Shown here: piece by piece, positions 45,430 through 57,582 of the stretch
How the letters are laid out: each line of letters starts with the position of its first letter
Position numbering within the stretch: the first letter of the stretch is position 1
Source of the DNA: Syntrophomonas palmitatica JCM 14374
Lineage (GTDB): Bacteria > Bacillota > Syntrophomonadia > Syntrophomonadales > Syntrophomonadaceae
Direction of reading: 5' to 3'
DNA length: 64,000 nt
Assembly: GCF_001311885.1 (NCBI RefSeq)
Contig: NZ_BBCE01000010.1
Location: forward strand, 50,187 to 114,186
Notes under the pieces: model-generated
Database searches by the model: none
Seen by the model: only the letters and a program-made list of their open reading frames with translations
What the model was told of the DNA's origin: nothing
Program-made: the position numbers and the translations under genes

Positions 45430-45591
45430 TCAGTCTTGTTTAGATTTGGGTGTATAGCTGTACCAGAGCAATGAAACAATGAACAAAAACGGGGTGAACC
45501 ATATCATAAATTTGGCACCCAACAAAGGGCAAAGCATTAAATATAAAGCACCAACAATCATTAATATATTATCTTTATCAGGTTTTTTCAT
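45430..45591 (-). CDS. Small two-span membrane protein (53 residues)
   Basis: ATG 45591 with AGAGGTG upstream. The product starts MKKPDKDN, has two hydrophobic segments (ILMIVGALYLMLCPLLG and FMIWFTPFLFIVSLLWY), and ends in a basic tail TPKSKQD. It is tail to tail with mnmA with no spare base between the stops. No family recognised. Confidence 0.7.
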   Translation of the reverse strand: MKKPDKDNILMIVGALYLMLCPLLGAKFMIWFTPFLFIVSLLWYSYTPKSKQD

Positions 45592-45741
45592 GTAATCACC
45601 TCTTTTACTATTATATACATCTAAAATAAATAATTGAACAAAAATTGATAATTAAGATTACTATAAGCGGTTGTTAACCGCATTTTTTATTTTCTGCAGT
45701 AAAGACTAAGAAAGAAAAATATAGAGAGAGGGGAGATTAAT

Positions 45742-46212
45742 GTGAAACTGCGCCGATTAATAAACCTGCCGGTTTTTGATGAACACACAGCTCAGATTGT
45801 TGGCAGGGTGATTAAAGCAGTAATAGGCGATGATTTTAGGTTATCCTATCTGGTTATTGAGAGTCCGCAGGGTTACGGGATACTGCGCAGACAGGATCTG
45901 CAGTTGAGCAACGATGCGGTATGCATTAAAAACATAAGAAGTATTAAACCCTACAACAACAGGGAAGAATTATCCATATATAACCGCAAAATCGGAGATA
46001 CGGTGTATGATCACACCGGCAGAGAACTGGGTATTGTCAGTGATTTTGTCCTGGCGCCTGATGTTTATCAGATACGCGGGGTGGAATTATCGCGCGGCGC
46101 CATAAAAGATATGCTGAACGGGCGCAGCGAAGTGGAACTGAATAGTATTTCCTGGAAAAGCCCGCTTACGGCAGTAGCCAGGTTGGAAGGGAGCGAATTA
46201 AATGATAATTAG
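45742..46212 (+). CDS. PRC-barrel protein (YrrD-like)
   Basis: 156 residues, GTG start after GAGAGGGGAG. Two PRC-barrel halves: LRRLINLPVFDEHTAQIVGRVIKAVIGDDFRLSYLVIE, and KIGDTVYDHTGRELGIVSDFVLAPD. In Bacillus a PRC-barrel gene (yrrD) holds the same place between trmU and alaS. It overlaps the next gene by eleven bases. The function is unknown. Confidence 0.82.
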   Translation: MKLRRLINLPVFDEHTAQIVGRVIKAVIGDDFRLSYLVIESPQGYGILRRQDLQLSNDAVCIKNIRSIKPYNNREELSIYNRKIGDTVYDHTGRELGIVSDFVLAPDVYQIRGVELSRGAIKDMLNGRSEVELNSISWKSPLTAVARLEGSELNDN

Positions 46213-46378
46213 ATGTCCCATATGCGGGGGGTCGCAGGTAGGAAAAGTGGGCAGTGAACAGTATTACTGCTGGAACTGTTTTATGGAATTTAATTACAAT
46301 AAGGGCCGCATTAATCTGTATGAGGTGGCCGAAGACGGCAGTTTAATCGCTATGGATCGTTCGCCGGAATTGTTATAG
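46202..46378 (+). CDS. Small zinc-ribbon protein (58 residues)
   Basis: ATG 46202 lies inside the end of the PRC-barrel gene. RCPICGG and YYCWNCFMEF give two CxxC knuckles that would bind one zinc. The remainder is NKGRINLYEVAEDGSL. It corresponds in position and size to yrzR-like genes of Bacillus. Translation is likely coupled to the upstream gene. Confidence 0.8.
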   Translation: MIIRCPICGGSQVGKVGSEQYYCWNCFMEFNYNKGRINLYEVAEDGSLIAMDRSPELL

Positions 46379-46391
46379 AGGTGATGGGCGC

Positions 46392-47417
46392 TTGCTGCAG
46401 GTTAACGGCCGCAAAATTTTGCGTTATATAATATTTATGGCGGTGCTGGCCGCCGTTTTTTCTTTTTTTTATCTGGTTCGCGAGGTGGTGCTGGTTTTCT
46501 TTTTAGGCGCCTTTCTAGCCTACCTTCTTTACCGCCCTGTTAATTGGATTGAGAAAAAGGGCATTAAACGAGTATGGGCAATTTTAATCCTGTATCTTTT
46601 AGCAGGGGTATTGCTGGCAACTGCTTTGTATCTGATCATACCCGGTATGGTTAAAGAATTAACCACATTGGCCAGGTTGTATCCTGAATATGCAAAACAG
46701 GTTCAGGATATGCTGGGCAGGATTGATGACATGAATATGCCCGGCCAGCTTAACGAACTATGCCGTCAAAACCTGGGAAAGATAGAGAAAGGAATTTACG
46801 CCGCTTTAAATGGGTTCCTCAGCGGGATATATATTTTTATGGGTAAAGTATTGGCTCTGGTATTTTCACCCATTCTGGCTTTCTACATGTTAAATGATTG
46901 GGAAAAAATCCGCGATGTCTTTCTGGGGTTATTCACGCCGTCCGCCCGCCGGGAAGCCAGTTTGATGGGCAACCAAATTGATAATGTCTTGATTGAATTC
47001 CTTAAAGGGCATCTGATGATAGCCAGCATGGTCGGCCTGGCAGTAGGCCTGGCAGCATGGATTCTGGGGGTAAGGTTTCCGCTTTTGATCGGTGTGGTAG
47101 TAGGGATTTGCGATCTTATACCGTATTTCGGTCCATTCCTGGGGGCTGTCCCGGCGGTGGCCCTGGCCTTATCCCAGTCGTTGCGGCTGGCTATCTATAT
47201 CACTATCGCTATGGTGATTATTCAGCAGGCAGAGAGCAACTTGATTACTCCCCGAATAATGAGTGACAGGCTGGGTTTGCATCCTCTGGTAATAGTTTTT
47301 GCCTTGCTATGCGGGGGCAAGCTTCTGGGAATATGGGGTATGCTGTTTGCGGTTCCGCTGGCGGCGGTATTGAAAGTAATTTTAAACCGGGCTTACCTGT
47401 GGCTAATAGATTATTGA
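46392..47417 (+). CDS. AI-2E/PerM-family transporter
   Basis: 341 residues with seven or eight hydrophobic segments. TTG start after AGAGGTG. Typical motifs: FLGAFLAYLLYRPVNWIEKKG, FSPILAFYMLNDWEKI, LIGVVVGICDLIPYFGPFLGAVPA and ESNLITPRIMSDRLGLHPL. It equals yrrI of Bacillus in position before alaS. Members export small molecules or ions; the substrate is unknown here. Confidence 0.93.
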   Translation: MLQVNGRKILRYIIFMAVLAAVFSFFYLVREVVLVFFLGAFLAYLLYRPVNWIEKKGIKRVWAILILYLLAGVLLATALYLIIPGMVKELTTLARLYPEYAKQVQDMLGRIDDMNMPGQLNELCRQNLGKIEKGIYAALNGFLSGIYIFMGKVLALVFSPILAFYMLNDWEKIRDVFLGLFTPSARREASLMGNQIDNVLIEFLKGHLMIASMVGLAVGLAAWILGVRFPLLIGVVVGICDLIPYFGPFLGAVPAVALALSQSLRLAIYITIAMVIIQQAESNLITPRIMSDRLGLHPLVIVFALLCGGKLLGIWGMLFAVPLAAVLKVILNRAYLWLIDY

Positions 47418-47458
47418 GGCCGAGAAGTTGACAGCAGGAAACATATCCGTGAAAATAA

Positions 47459-50131
<2,673 letters not shown>

Positions 50132-50186
50132 ACAAAGGAGAAACAGAAGCTGGTATAGAAATTTATAACCGGAGGGGGTGTTGTTT

Positions 50187-50438
50187 ATGCCTCATACCGG
50201 CAATACGGTAAGTTTCCAGCGGGATCGGGAAGATGAGAGCCGGGTGGATGCTATACTGAAAGCGGTTTATCAATCCCTGGAAGAAAAGGGCTATAATCCG
50301 GTTAATCAGTTGGTAGGATATATGATATCCGGCGACCCGGCGTACATAACCAGCCATAAAGATGCCCGCAGCCTTATCTGCAAGGTAGACCGGGATGTAA
50401 TCATGGAAATTTTGCTGAAAAACTATTTGAAATTATAG
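50187..50438 (+). CDS. IreB family regulatory protein (UPF0297)
   Basis: 83 residues from ATG 50187, after GGAGGGGGTG. FQRDREDESRVDAILKAVYQSLEEKGYNPVNQLVGYMISGDPAYITSHKDARSLI is the whole family signature. IreB in enterococci is phosphorylated by the Ser/Thr kinase IreK and influences cephalosporin resistance. The gene sits between alaS and ruvX as in most Firmicutes. Confidence 0.95.
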   Translation: MPHTGNTVSFQRDREDESRVDAILKAVYQSLEEKGYNPVNQLVGYMISGDPAYITSHKDARSLICKVDRDVIMEILLKNYLKL

Positions 50439-50443
50439 AGCAA

Positions 50444-50520
50444 GGATTGCCACGCTTTCGGCTCGCAATGACAACCAAGCTATATTGGGTCATTGCGAGA
50501 GCGAAGGGACGCGGTAATCC
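50444..50520. repeat. Inverted dispersed repeat between ireB and ruvX
   Basis: GGATTGCC...GCTCGCAATGA is matched inverted by TCATTGCGAG...GCGGTAATCC. This copy is nearly symmetric and closely related to the one at 14856-14947. It lies inside an operon-like cluster, so it may act as an RNA structure. Confidence 0.68.
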
Positions 50521-50603
50521 AGAGTTAGAAACGATAAAACTATTTGACGCTCTGGAACCCAATTATTATGGGTTTTTTTATTCTACTCAGGAGGTTTGCC
50601 GTT

Positions 50604-51026
50604 TTGCGCATAATGGGACTCGATTTGGGGGAAAAAAGGATCGGGGTGGCATTGAGTGATCCTATGGGATGGACAGCCCAGGCTCATTCCGTGCTGCAGC
50701 GAGGCAATAACTCCTGCCGGGTTATTGCCGACTTATGCGCAGAATACGATGTGGAGGGAATAGTATTAGGATGGCCGCTGAATATGAACGGTACGGCCGG
50801 ACCCAAGGCAGCGGAGGCTGAGGATTTTGCCAGGCAGCTGACCGAATGTACAGGCCTGAAGGTGGAATTGCAGGATGAAAGGTTGACAACGAAAACCGCG
50901 GAAAGGGTACTATTGCAAGCCGATGTTTCCCGTAAGAAACGGCGGCAGGTGATTGACAAGATGGCGGCGGCTTATATCCTGCAGGTTTACCTGGATAGTC
51001 ATAAGGACCATAAAGGTATGATTTGA
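50604..51026 (+). CDS. ruvX: Putative pre-16S rRNA nuclease / Holliday junction resolvase (YqgF)
   Basis: 140 residues from TTG 50604, nine bases after GGAGG. RIMGLDLGEKRIGVALSDPMGWTA, VEGIVLGWPLNMNGTAG, DERLTTKTAERVL and RQVIDKMAAAYILQ are the family motifs, including the RNase H-like acidic residues. The length matches (about 138). It processes the 5' end of 16S rRNA in E. coli. Confidence 0.95.
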   Translation: MRIMGLDLGEKRIGVALSDPMGWTAQAHSVLQRGNNSCRVIADLCAEYDVEGIVLGWPLNMNGTAGPKAAEAEDFARQLTECTGLKVELQDERLTTKTAERVLLQADVSRKKRRQVIDKMAAAYILQVYLDSHKDHKGMI

Positions 51027-51080
51027 CAAAGGTTCAGGGAGATATTAGAATAGCCTTAGTTTTTTGAAAGAGGTGGAGAA

Positions 51081-51382
51081 ATGAGCAATGAAGAATACTT
51101 AGAGGATGATGATTTTTCTATACTGGTTCTGGTTGATGATGAAGGTGTCGAACATCAATTTGAATTACTGGCTGAACTGGAAATAGAAGATGACAAGTAT
51201 CGCGTGCTTGTTCCTATTGATGAAGATGAGGAAGAGGACGAGGATGCCGAAGTGGAAATAGTTATTCTGAAGGTTGTTTATGATGAAGATGGTAATGAGT
51301 TATTAGCCGATATTGATGATGATGAAGAATGGGAAATGGTGCTGACGCCTGGCAGGAACTGGTGGAGTCTGAAGAACTATAA
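51081..51382 (+). CDS. DUF1292 family protein, C-terminus shifted by an apparent frameshift
   Basis: A very acidic protein: FSILVLVDDEGVEHQFELLAELEIEDDKYRVLVPIDEDEEED and EIVILKVVYDEDGNELLADIDDDEEWEMV fit DUF1292 (YrzB). In the primary frame the tail runs on to 51461 as a foreign sequence. The next frame from 51341 gives ADAWQELVESEEL and a stop at 51382, the normal family ending, 27 bases before the terminator. A missing base in GTG-GCT at 51340 explains it. Conserved between ruvX and mltG. Confidence 0.88.
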
Positions 51383-51408
51383 TAGAGAAATGTATTCAGC
51401 AATGCTGC

Positions 51409-51426
51409 AGAGGCCGAAAGGCCTCT
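51409..51426 (+). terminator. Terminator after DUF1292 gene
   Basis: AGAGGCC-GAAA-GGCCTCT followed by TTTTTTAT. Confidence 0.93.
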
Positions 51427-51526
51427 TTTTTATGTTAGGCAAAAGTCCGGTAATGGAGTAAAATGTATAAGTCAGAGATTTTATGTCATATATTATTATA
51501 ACGTTATATTAGGGGGGCGCCAAAAT

Positions 51527-52994
51527 TTGTCCGGCGGTAAATGGAAAACGGCCCTGGTCGTAAGCCTGGTGATCCTGTTCGGTAGTTGTTCAGCTATAGT
51601 ACTCTATTTTTATCAGGTTTTTTATCTAACGGAACGTTTTCTGCCCGGAGTGGAAATCGCTTCGATACCAGTCAGCGGCTTAAGCCGCCAGGAAGCGCTA
51701 AATGTGCTGGATAATGCGGCGGCGGGCGCGGCTCAATGCCGGGCGATTTTTTTCATGATAATTACATATACGAAGTGAAGTTTTCTGATCTGGCGGTAAA
51801 GTTGGACAGCGTCATCTGGTTGATGAGGTATGGCTTAAAGAAAGGGAACGTAGTTTCAGTTCTAAACTGTTCAATATGGATGGCGCTCATATAATTGCTT
51901 ATCCGGCCAAAATTGTTTATAAATCAGAAGTGATTACCCGGATGGGACATGAGTGGGATGCTAAACTGGGAAAACAAGCGGTTGACGCCCGTCTGGAAAT
52001 GGACCCGGAACGAGGGTTGATAGTGGTTCCTGACAGCCCAGGCACAAAGGTTAATCTTTCTGAGACAATGGCTGAGCTGCCCCGTTACTGGGGTGAAATG
52101 GACGAATTACGGATACCTATAATTATGAATGAAAAGCAGCCCCGGGTTAAAGCTCAGGATCTGCAGGGGATGGGGGAACTGTCCAGCTTTAGCACCTGGT
52201 TTAATACCAGTGAAGAGAACCGCTCACATAACCTGCGTTTGGCGGCGGCCGGTATTAATGGCAGTATGATTGAGCCAGGAGAGGTGTTTTCGTTCAATTC
52301 CAAAGTTGGCCCGCGAACATACGAGAATGGCTTTAGTGATGCTATGGTAATCGTAGGAGACAAATTCGAATTGGGGGCTGGAGGAGGAGTATGCCAGGTT
52401 TCAACCACTCTTTACAATGCCTGCCTTTTAGCTGGTTTGGAGATTGTTGAACGGCACAATCATAACCTGGCCGTTTCGTATGTCCCTCTGGGAAGAGATG
52501 CCACTGTATATTACGGGGCCCAGGACTTTAAGTTTAAAAACAACACCGCCTCACCGGTTTATTTAAGGGCTTATACCCTGGGAGGCAAGTTGATAATGCA
52601 GGTATATGGAAACACGTTTTTTAAACAAAAAATAGGGTTAAGCTCGACAGTTGACCAGGTAATAGATTTTAAGGAAGTATACGAGGTGAGCAAAGATTTG
52701 CCGCCAGGCAAAACCAGGGTGGATCATGCTGGTATTCCTGGCTATTCGGTCAGGTCATACCGTAGTTTTTATGACAGCCAGGGCAAACTTGTCAGGCAGG
52801 AGCAAATAGGGCGCGATTACTACAGACCGCTTAACAAATTGATATATACCGGGCCCAAAGTTCAGAACTCTGCCAATGACATACCAGATAATAAGATTGA
52901 AGAAACCGTAGAACCACCCTCAGATGAAGGACAGGCCCCGCCAGAAGGGGAGACAAGCACAATGAACGAGGTTTCAACCGAACCGCAGTTATAG
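51527..52994 (+). CDS. VanW-family protein with peptidoglycan-binding domain, two apparent frameshifts
   Basis: N-terminal anchor (TALVVSLVILFGSCSAIVLYFY), then FLPGVEIASIPVSGLSRQEALNVL. The frame changes after 51735 (continuing MPGDFFHDNYIYEVKFSDLAVKLDS) and again after 51809 (RHLVDEVWLKERERSFSSKLF) before the long frame up to 52994. Each break is a single missing base. The C-terminal half is a clear VanW domain: NRSHNLRLAAAGINGSMIEPGEVFSFNSKVGPRT, GGGVCQVSTTLYNACLLAGLEIVERHNH. Members link to vancomycin resistance clusters and cell-wall binding; the exact role is unknown. Repaired length is about 489. Confidence 0.88.
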
Positions 52995-53052
52995 ATGACT
53001 TTCACAATCAACAGTTAATGTTGAGTAAATGATTGTATTTCAGGGGTATGAA

Positions 53053-54099
53053 ATGAGTGAGACAAGTTTGGTGAGAAGAACTAAAAAAAGAAGTCCTCTT
53101 AAATTACTATTAGTAATTCTGGCAATGATTTTACTTATAGCCTTGGGAACGGCTAAATTTATAAAAAGCCAGTATGCCCCAATGTCCCCCGGTGATACCA
53201 AACAGGTAGATGTAGTGATTCCCCCCCAGAGCAATGCTCACCAAATAGGAGCTATATTGTATGAAAAGGGTCTGATCCGGAATGAAAAGGCGTTTCTAAT
53301 ATATATACGCCGTAATCAATTAGATAACCGGCTGTTAGCAGGACATTACAGGTTAAGCCGCGGCCAGTCGCTGCAGGAGATTGCTGAAGTTATTACCCAG
53401 GGCAAGGTAGCAGGTATAAATTTCACCATACCGGAAGGCTTTACGGTAAAACAGATCGGCGATTTGCTGGTTAATAAAAAAATCTGTACGCATGAGGATT
53501 GGAACAAAGCTGTTAATCAACACTACAATTATGATTTTCTCAAAGACGTCTCACCCTATAATTTAACCCCGCTTGAAGGATATCTTTTTCCGGATACGTA
53601 CTCTATTTCAGAATCAACCACGTCTGAACAGATAATTAAACAGATGTTGAACAATTTCCGGCAGCACTGGAGCAGGGAAGTATCCCTTCGAGCCAGGCGG
53701 CGAGGAATGAGTGTCAAGGAAACCATAATTATAGCTTCGATTATTGAGAAAGAGGCTAAACAGGCTGATGAACGATGCAGGATTTCGGGTGTAATCCATA
53801 ACCGCCTGCAGCAAGGTATGATGCTGCAGCTTTGTCCTACCGTCTTATATTGCCTGGGGCAGGAAAATAAAGATAATGTGAGCTACGAGGATCTTCAGGT
53901 TGATTCTCTCTATAATACCTACAAATACCCTGGTCTGCCGCCCGGACCTATATCCTGCCCCGGCGCCGCCTCGATTTCTGCCGCTCTTAATCCGGAAAAA
54001 CATAATTACTATTATTATGTTTCCAAAGGCGATGGCAGCCATTACTTTTCCAAGACCTATTCTGAGCACCTCGCCGCGCAGAGAAAATACAGCAAGTAA
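53053..54099 (+). CDS. mltG: Endolytic murein transglycosylase
   Basis: 348 residues from ATG 53053. One N-terminal membrane segment (KLLLVILAMILLIALGTA), then a LysM-like region (VDVVIPPQSNAHQIGAIL), and the YceG catalytic domain with TPLEGYLFPDTY, IIIASIIEKEAK (catalytic Glu) and GLPPGPISCPGAASI. It cuts nascent glycan strands at the outer face of the membrane. Typical position in the alaS cluster. Confidence 0.95.
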   Translation: MSETSLVRRTKKRSPLKLLLVILAMILLIALGTAKFIKSQYAPMSPGDTKQVDVVIPPQSNAHQIGAILYEKGLIRNEKAFLIYIRRNQLDNRLLAGHYRLSRGQSLQEIAEVITQGKVAGINFTIPEGFTVKQIGDLLVNKKICTHEDWNKAVNQHYNYDFLKDVSPYNLTPLEGYLFPDTYSISESTTSEQIIKQMLNNFRQHWSREVSLRARRRGMSVKETIIIASIIEKEAKQADERCRISGVIHNRLQQGMMLQLCPTVLYCLGQENKDNVSYEDLQVDSLYNTYKYPGLPPGPISCPGAASISAALNPEKHNYYYYVSKGDGSHYFSKTYSEHLAAQRKYSK

Positions 54100-54160
54100 G
54101 AAAAAGTTATTGGCCGTGTTTAATCGTTCTCTTTATCTCCCAAAAACAGGAGGATATGCA

Positions 54161-55393
54161 ATGAAAGCTCCGGAGCTTGTAATGCCCGCGGGCAGCCTGG
54201 AAAAATTGAAAACCGCTTTGGTATTTGGTGCTGACAGTGTTTATGTGGGAGGCAAAGATTATAGCCTGCGAGCCTTTGCCGGTAATCTTGACCTGGACGA
54301 AATACGCCAGGGACTAGCGTTTGCCAGGACCAGAGGACAGAAGGTTTATATTACCGTCAATATCCTGGCCCGTAATCGTGATTTAAAGGATATGCCATCC
54401 TATTTGGAAGCTTTGGCTGACATTGGGGTTGACGGGATCATCGTATCAGACCTGGGAGTCCTGCGTCTGGCAAAACAATATGCCCCGGATATACCCTTAA
54501 CCATCAGTACCCAGGCCAATATAAGCAACTATGAAGCAGCCGCCTTTTACCGCGACCTTGGCGCCACGAGGCTGGTGCTGGCCCGTGAATTAAGCCTGGA
54601 AGAAATAGCCGATATTAAAGAGCGTGTTGCTGCCGAAATCGAAGTATTCATTCATGGCGCTATGTGCGTATCTTATTCCGGGCGTTGTCTATTGTCCCAC
54701 TATATGACGGGGCGCAGCGGCAACCGCGGAGAATGTGCCCACCCCTGCCGCTATAAATATACCTTGATGGAGGAAAAAAGGCCGGGGCAGTATTTCCCTA
54801 TTGAAGAGGACGAACGCGGCAGCTATATTTTGAATTCCTGTGACCTGTGTTTGATTGAATACCTGCCGGAGTTAATTGAAATAGGCATAGATGCTTTCAA
54901 GGTGGAAGGACGCATGAAAAGCCCCCTGTATGTTGCCAGTGTAGCCGGGGTTTACCGGCAGGCTATAGATAAATTTGTTCACAGCTTGAAACCCTTTGCG
55001 GAATCAGAAAAGGAGAATTGGATAAAGGAACTGGCAAAAACCGCCACCCGTCCTTTTGCTAATGGTTTTGTTGCCGGCGATCATCCTGATTTGCAGGATA
55101 TTTATAAAGATAAGCCCCCGGAAAGGGCTGCTTTTTGCGGGATAGTTAAGGGTTGGGATCAGGAGAACTTGCGGGCAGAGGTTGAACAGCGCGGGAATTT
55201 TGGTCCTGGTGACCGGCTGGAATTTCTGCTGCCTGGCAATAGAATTAAGCCGGTAGACTTGGAATCGTTGTATGACGCGGAAGGTAATCTGGTGGATCGT
55301 GCCCGTCATGCTCAACAGGTTGTTTATATTCCATGTGAAGAAAGCATTCCGGTTTGCTCCATATTAAGAAGGTTGGAAAACAGAGATGAGTGA
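54161..55393 (+). CDS. U32-family peptidase-like protein, tRNA hydroxylation (TrhP/YrrO type)
   Basis: 410 residues from ATG 54161, after AGGAGG. PELVMPAGSLEKLKTALVFGADSVYVGGKDYSLRAFAGN, FIHGAMCVSYSGRCLLSHYMTGRSGNRGECAHPCR and SCDLCLIEYLPELI carry the four Cys that hold a 4Fe-4S cluster in this family. B. subtilis YrrN/YrrO and E. coli TrhP make 5-hydroxyuridine in tRNA. The downstream DUF4911 gene starts before this one ends. Confidence 0.93.
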   Translation: MKAPELVMPAGSLEKLKTALVFGADSVYVGGKDYSLRAFAGNLDLDEIRQGLAFARTRGQKVYITVNILARNRDLKDMPSYLEALADIGVDGIIVSDLGVLRLAKQYAPDIPLTISTQANISNYEAAAFYRDLGATRLVLARELSLEEIADIKERVAAEIEVFIHGAMCVSYSGRCLLSHYMTGRSGNRGECAHPCRYKYTLMEEKRPGQYFPIEEDERGSYILNSCDLCLIEYLPELIEIGIDAFKVEGRMKSPLYVASVAGVYRQAIDKFVHSLKPFAESEKENWIKELAKTATRPFANGFVAGDHPDLQDIYKDKPPERAAFCGIVKGWDQENLRAEVEQRGNFGPGDRLEFLLPGNRIKPVDLESLYDAEGNLVDRARHAQQVVYIPCEESIPVCSILRRLENRDE

Positions 55394-55601
55394 CAAGATC
55401 TTCCTTCAAGTCAAGCCTGAACATATAGATATGCTCACGAGGATAATCGAAGCCTTTGATCACCTGGGGGTTGTATCTACCTTGAATCGTGAAGAAGGCC
55501 TGGTAATGATCAGGGGTACAAAAGACACTATCCCGGAAATATATGGAATCCTGCCCACACTGCCGTTCCCAGTAAAAATAGAAGTGGACTTGCCCCAATA
55601 A
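55386..55601 (+). CDS. DUF4911 family protein
   Basis: 71 residues. SDKIFLQVKPEHIDMLTRIIEAFDHLGVVSTLNREEGLVMIRGTKDTIPEIYGIL resembles the DUF4911 family, a ferredoxin-like small fold often paired with U32 proteins. The start lies eight bases inside the U32 gene, suggesting coupled translation. Confidence 0.8.
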   Translation: MSDKIFLQVKPEHIDMLTRIIEAFDHLGVVSTLNREEGLVMIRGTKDTIPEIYGILPTLPFPVKIEVDLPQ

Positions 55602-55611
55602 ACAGTATAAC

Positions 55612-55657
55612 TCCCCCTGTACAGGCAAAGCTAATTATAAAGCTTGATACAGGGGGA
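55612..55657 (+). promoter_or_regulatory. Hairpin that hides the ribosome site of the PBP gene
   Basis: TCCCCCTGTA (55612-55621) pairs with TACAGGGGGA (55648-55657). The 3' arm contains the GGGGGA ribosome site of the following gene, eight bases before its TTG start. It could act as a weak terminator, a translational switch or both. Confidence 0.55.
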
Positions 55658-55665
55658 ATATTATT

Positions 55666-57384
55666 TTGAACAGGCAGCGCGGCTTGTTAATGTTGGTTTT
55701 GTTTCTATTAGCCTATATGGGGTTGGCGGGGAGAATAGCCTGGTTTCAACTGGTGCGTGGTGAAAAATTGAGCCGTGAGGCGGTAGCCATGCGCAGCCGC
55801 GCTATTGTATTAAAGGAATATGACCGGGGTGAAATACTGGATCGCAACTCACTGCCTCTTACCGATCTTAAGACAACCACCGCTTTATATTGTCTTCCCG
55901 GACTGCTTAAAGATAATAATCAAGACTTCAATTCTCCTATGTACGCTTCACCTAAGAACCAGGAACTAAGCAGCAAGTTAGCTCAAATATTGGATAAAGA
56001 TAAAAAAGATATTGAAATGACAATTTCTCAGGCGCGGCATTCGGGTCATGGTTTTGTGCGTCTGGCCTCTGACTTAAACCCGCAGGAGCAACATAGCTTG
56101 AATAATTCTCAGCTTACCGGTGTTATAGTGGCTCCAGAACTTAAACGCTACCAGGACAACGGTTTTTGTGTACATCTCCTCGGTTATGTCGGAGGGGGGA
56201 ATCCCCCAAGAGGTCAGGCGGGGCTGGAAAAGGCGTATGATCAGATTTTTGCCCGGAGCAGCAAAAACCAGGCATTAACTTCGGTATTTGATGCCCGCGG
56301 CCTGGCCATTCAGGGCCTGATGTTCAAGGTCAGGCAGGAGCAGGATAATCAAAGCGCCCTTGGTTTAACCCTGGATAAACGTATTCAGACCATCGTTGAG
56401 GAATCAATGAATAAAAGGGTTAACAAAGGCGCGGTTGTGGTAATGGATGTGAAAAGCCGGGAAATATTGGCTATGGCCAGCCGGCCCGCTTTTAATCCTT
56501 ACCGGGTAGAAGATTATATCAACGACAATCAAGGCAGTCTGAATAACCGAGCCCTTATGGCGTATCACCCGGGCTCGCTTTTTAAAATGGCAGTGGCCAC
56601 ATCTTTATTGGAGAAGAAAATGGTCAGCCTTGATGATTATTTTCAATGTGACGGCGAGTACAGGTTTAATGACGAAGTGGCTATATCCTGTTGGAAAGAG
56701 GGGGGGCATGGCAATATTACTTTTAAAAAGGCTTTCGCATCTTCCTGCAACTCAGTCTTTATACAAGCTGCGCTCAAGCTGGGGCGCAAAAACCTTTTGG
56801 ATATGGTTGAACGGCTGCACCTGACTGATGATACACTAGGTGGTTATTCGGTTAAATCGGATTCCTATGTGAAGATTGATGCGGGCGATCCGGCTATGGG
56901 TAATGCTGCTATAGGCCAAAAGGGCGTCATGTTAAGTCCCCTGCAAATATGTTCATTGGTAGCCAGTATTGCCGATGATGGTTGCTGGCGCAGTCCTCAG
57001 CTGGTTAAATACTTTGTTGATGGAAAAGGCAAACGTACTGTGATTACCCCTGAACCCAAACAACGCTTGTTCAGTCGGGAAACATCTAAAAACATGCGGA
57101 TTTTAATGGAATCGGTTATAAATGAAGGAACCGGGAAAAACGCCGCCATGTTGGAAATGCCTGTTGCAGGCAAAACCGGTACCAGTCAAAGCGGGCGCAT
57201 CAGTATTGATGGAGAAGAAATACTTGATACCTGGTTTGCAGGATATTTCCCGGCTAATAATCCCCGCTGGGCAATAGTCGTGCTGGTTGAACAAGGCAAA
57301 TCCGGAGCCGAAGACGCGGCGCCGGTATTCAAAGAAATAAGTCAGGGTATGTTGAACCTGTTTTCAACTGCCGCAAGTGAATAA
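55666..57384 (+). CDS. Class B penicillin-binding protein (transpeptidase)
   Basis: 572 residues, TTG start. One N-terminal transmembrane segment (GLLMLVLFLLAYMGLAGRIAWF), a dimerisation domain, then the transpeptidase domain: catalytic Ser in HPGSLFKMAV (SxxK), SCN motif in SSCNSVF and AGKTGTSQ (KTG). It cross-links peptidoglycan at division or in the spore. PbpI/SpoVD/PBP2-like; the end of the alaS cluster in Bacillus also has a pbp gene. Confidence 0.93.
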   Translation: MNRQRGLLMLVLFLLAYMGLAGRIAWFQLVRGEKLSREAVAMRSRAIVLKEYDRGEILDRNSLPLTDLKTTTALYCLPGLLKDNNQDFNSPMYASPKNQELSSKLAQILDKDKKDIEMTISQARHSGHGFVRLASDLNPQEQHSLNNSQLTGVIVAPELKRYQDNGFCVHLLGYVGGGNPPRGQAGLEKAYDQIFARSSKNQALTSVFDARGLAIQGLMFKVRQEQDNQSALGLTLDKRIQTIVEESMNKRVNKGAVVVMDVKSREILAMASRPAFNPYRVEDYINDNQGSLNNRALMAYHPGSLFKMAVATSLLEKKMVSLDDYFQCDGEYRFNDEVAISCWKEGGHGNITFKKAFASSCNSVFIQAALKLGRKNLLDMVERLHLTDDTLGGYSVKSDSYVKIDAGDPAMGNAAIGQKGVMLSPLQICSLVASIADDGCWRSPQLVKYFVDGKGKRTVITPEPKQRLFSRETSKNMRILMESVINEGTGKNAAMLEMPVAGKTGTSQSGRISIDGEEILDTWFAGYFPANNPRWAIVVLVEQGKSGAEDAAPVFKEISQGMLNLFSTAASE

Positions 57385-57448
57385 TACCAATTCATACCTT
57401 ACTCAGGCCTTCTTTGTCGTCCGTTAATATTACCGCTGCCCATACCAA

Positions 57449-57549
57449 TTTGACTAATATTGACTAAAAAATAATTGGTTAATATAATAATACTAAAGGC
57501 AATCATCATTGCGACAGAAAAATAGGTGTTATTTGACTTAATTTTGACT
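57449..57549 (+). promoter_or_regulatory. clpB promoter with two CtsR-like direct repeat pairs
   Basis: The promoter is TTGACT at 57460-57465 and TATAAT at 57483-57488 with a 17-base spacer. The first pair, TTTGACT-AAT-ATTGACT (57449-57465), overlaps the -35 box. The second, TTTGACT-TAAT-TTTGACT (57532-57549), lies before the ribosome site. CtsR binds tandem TTTGACY heptamers with a three-base spacer; the second pair has four bases between, possibly one indel. Confidence 0.72.
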
Positions 57550-57582
57550 TTATTAAACCAAAAGATTGGTGGAGGTGATTTT

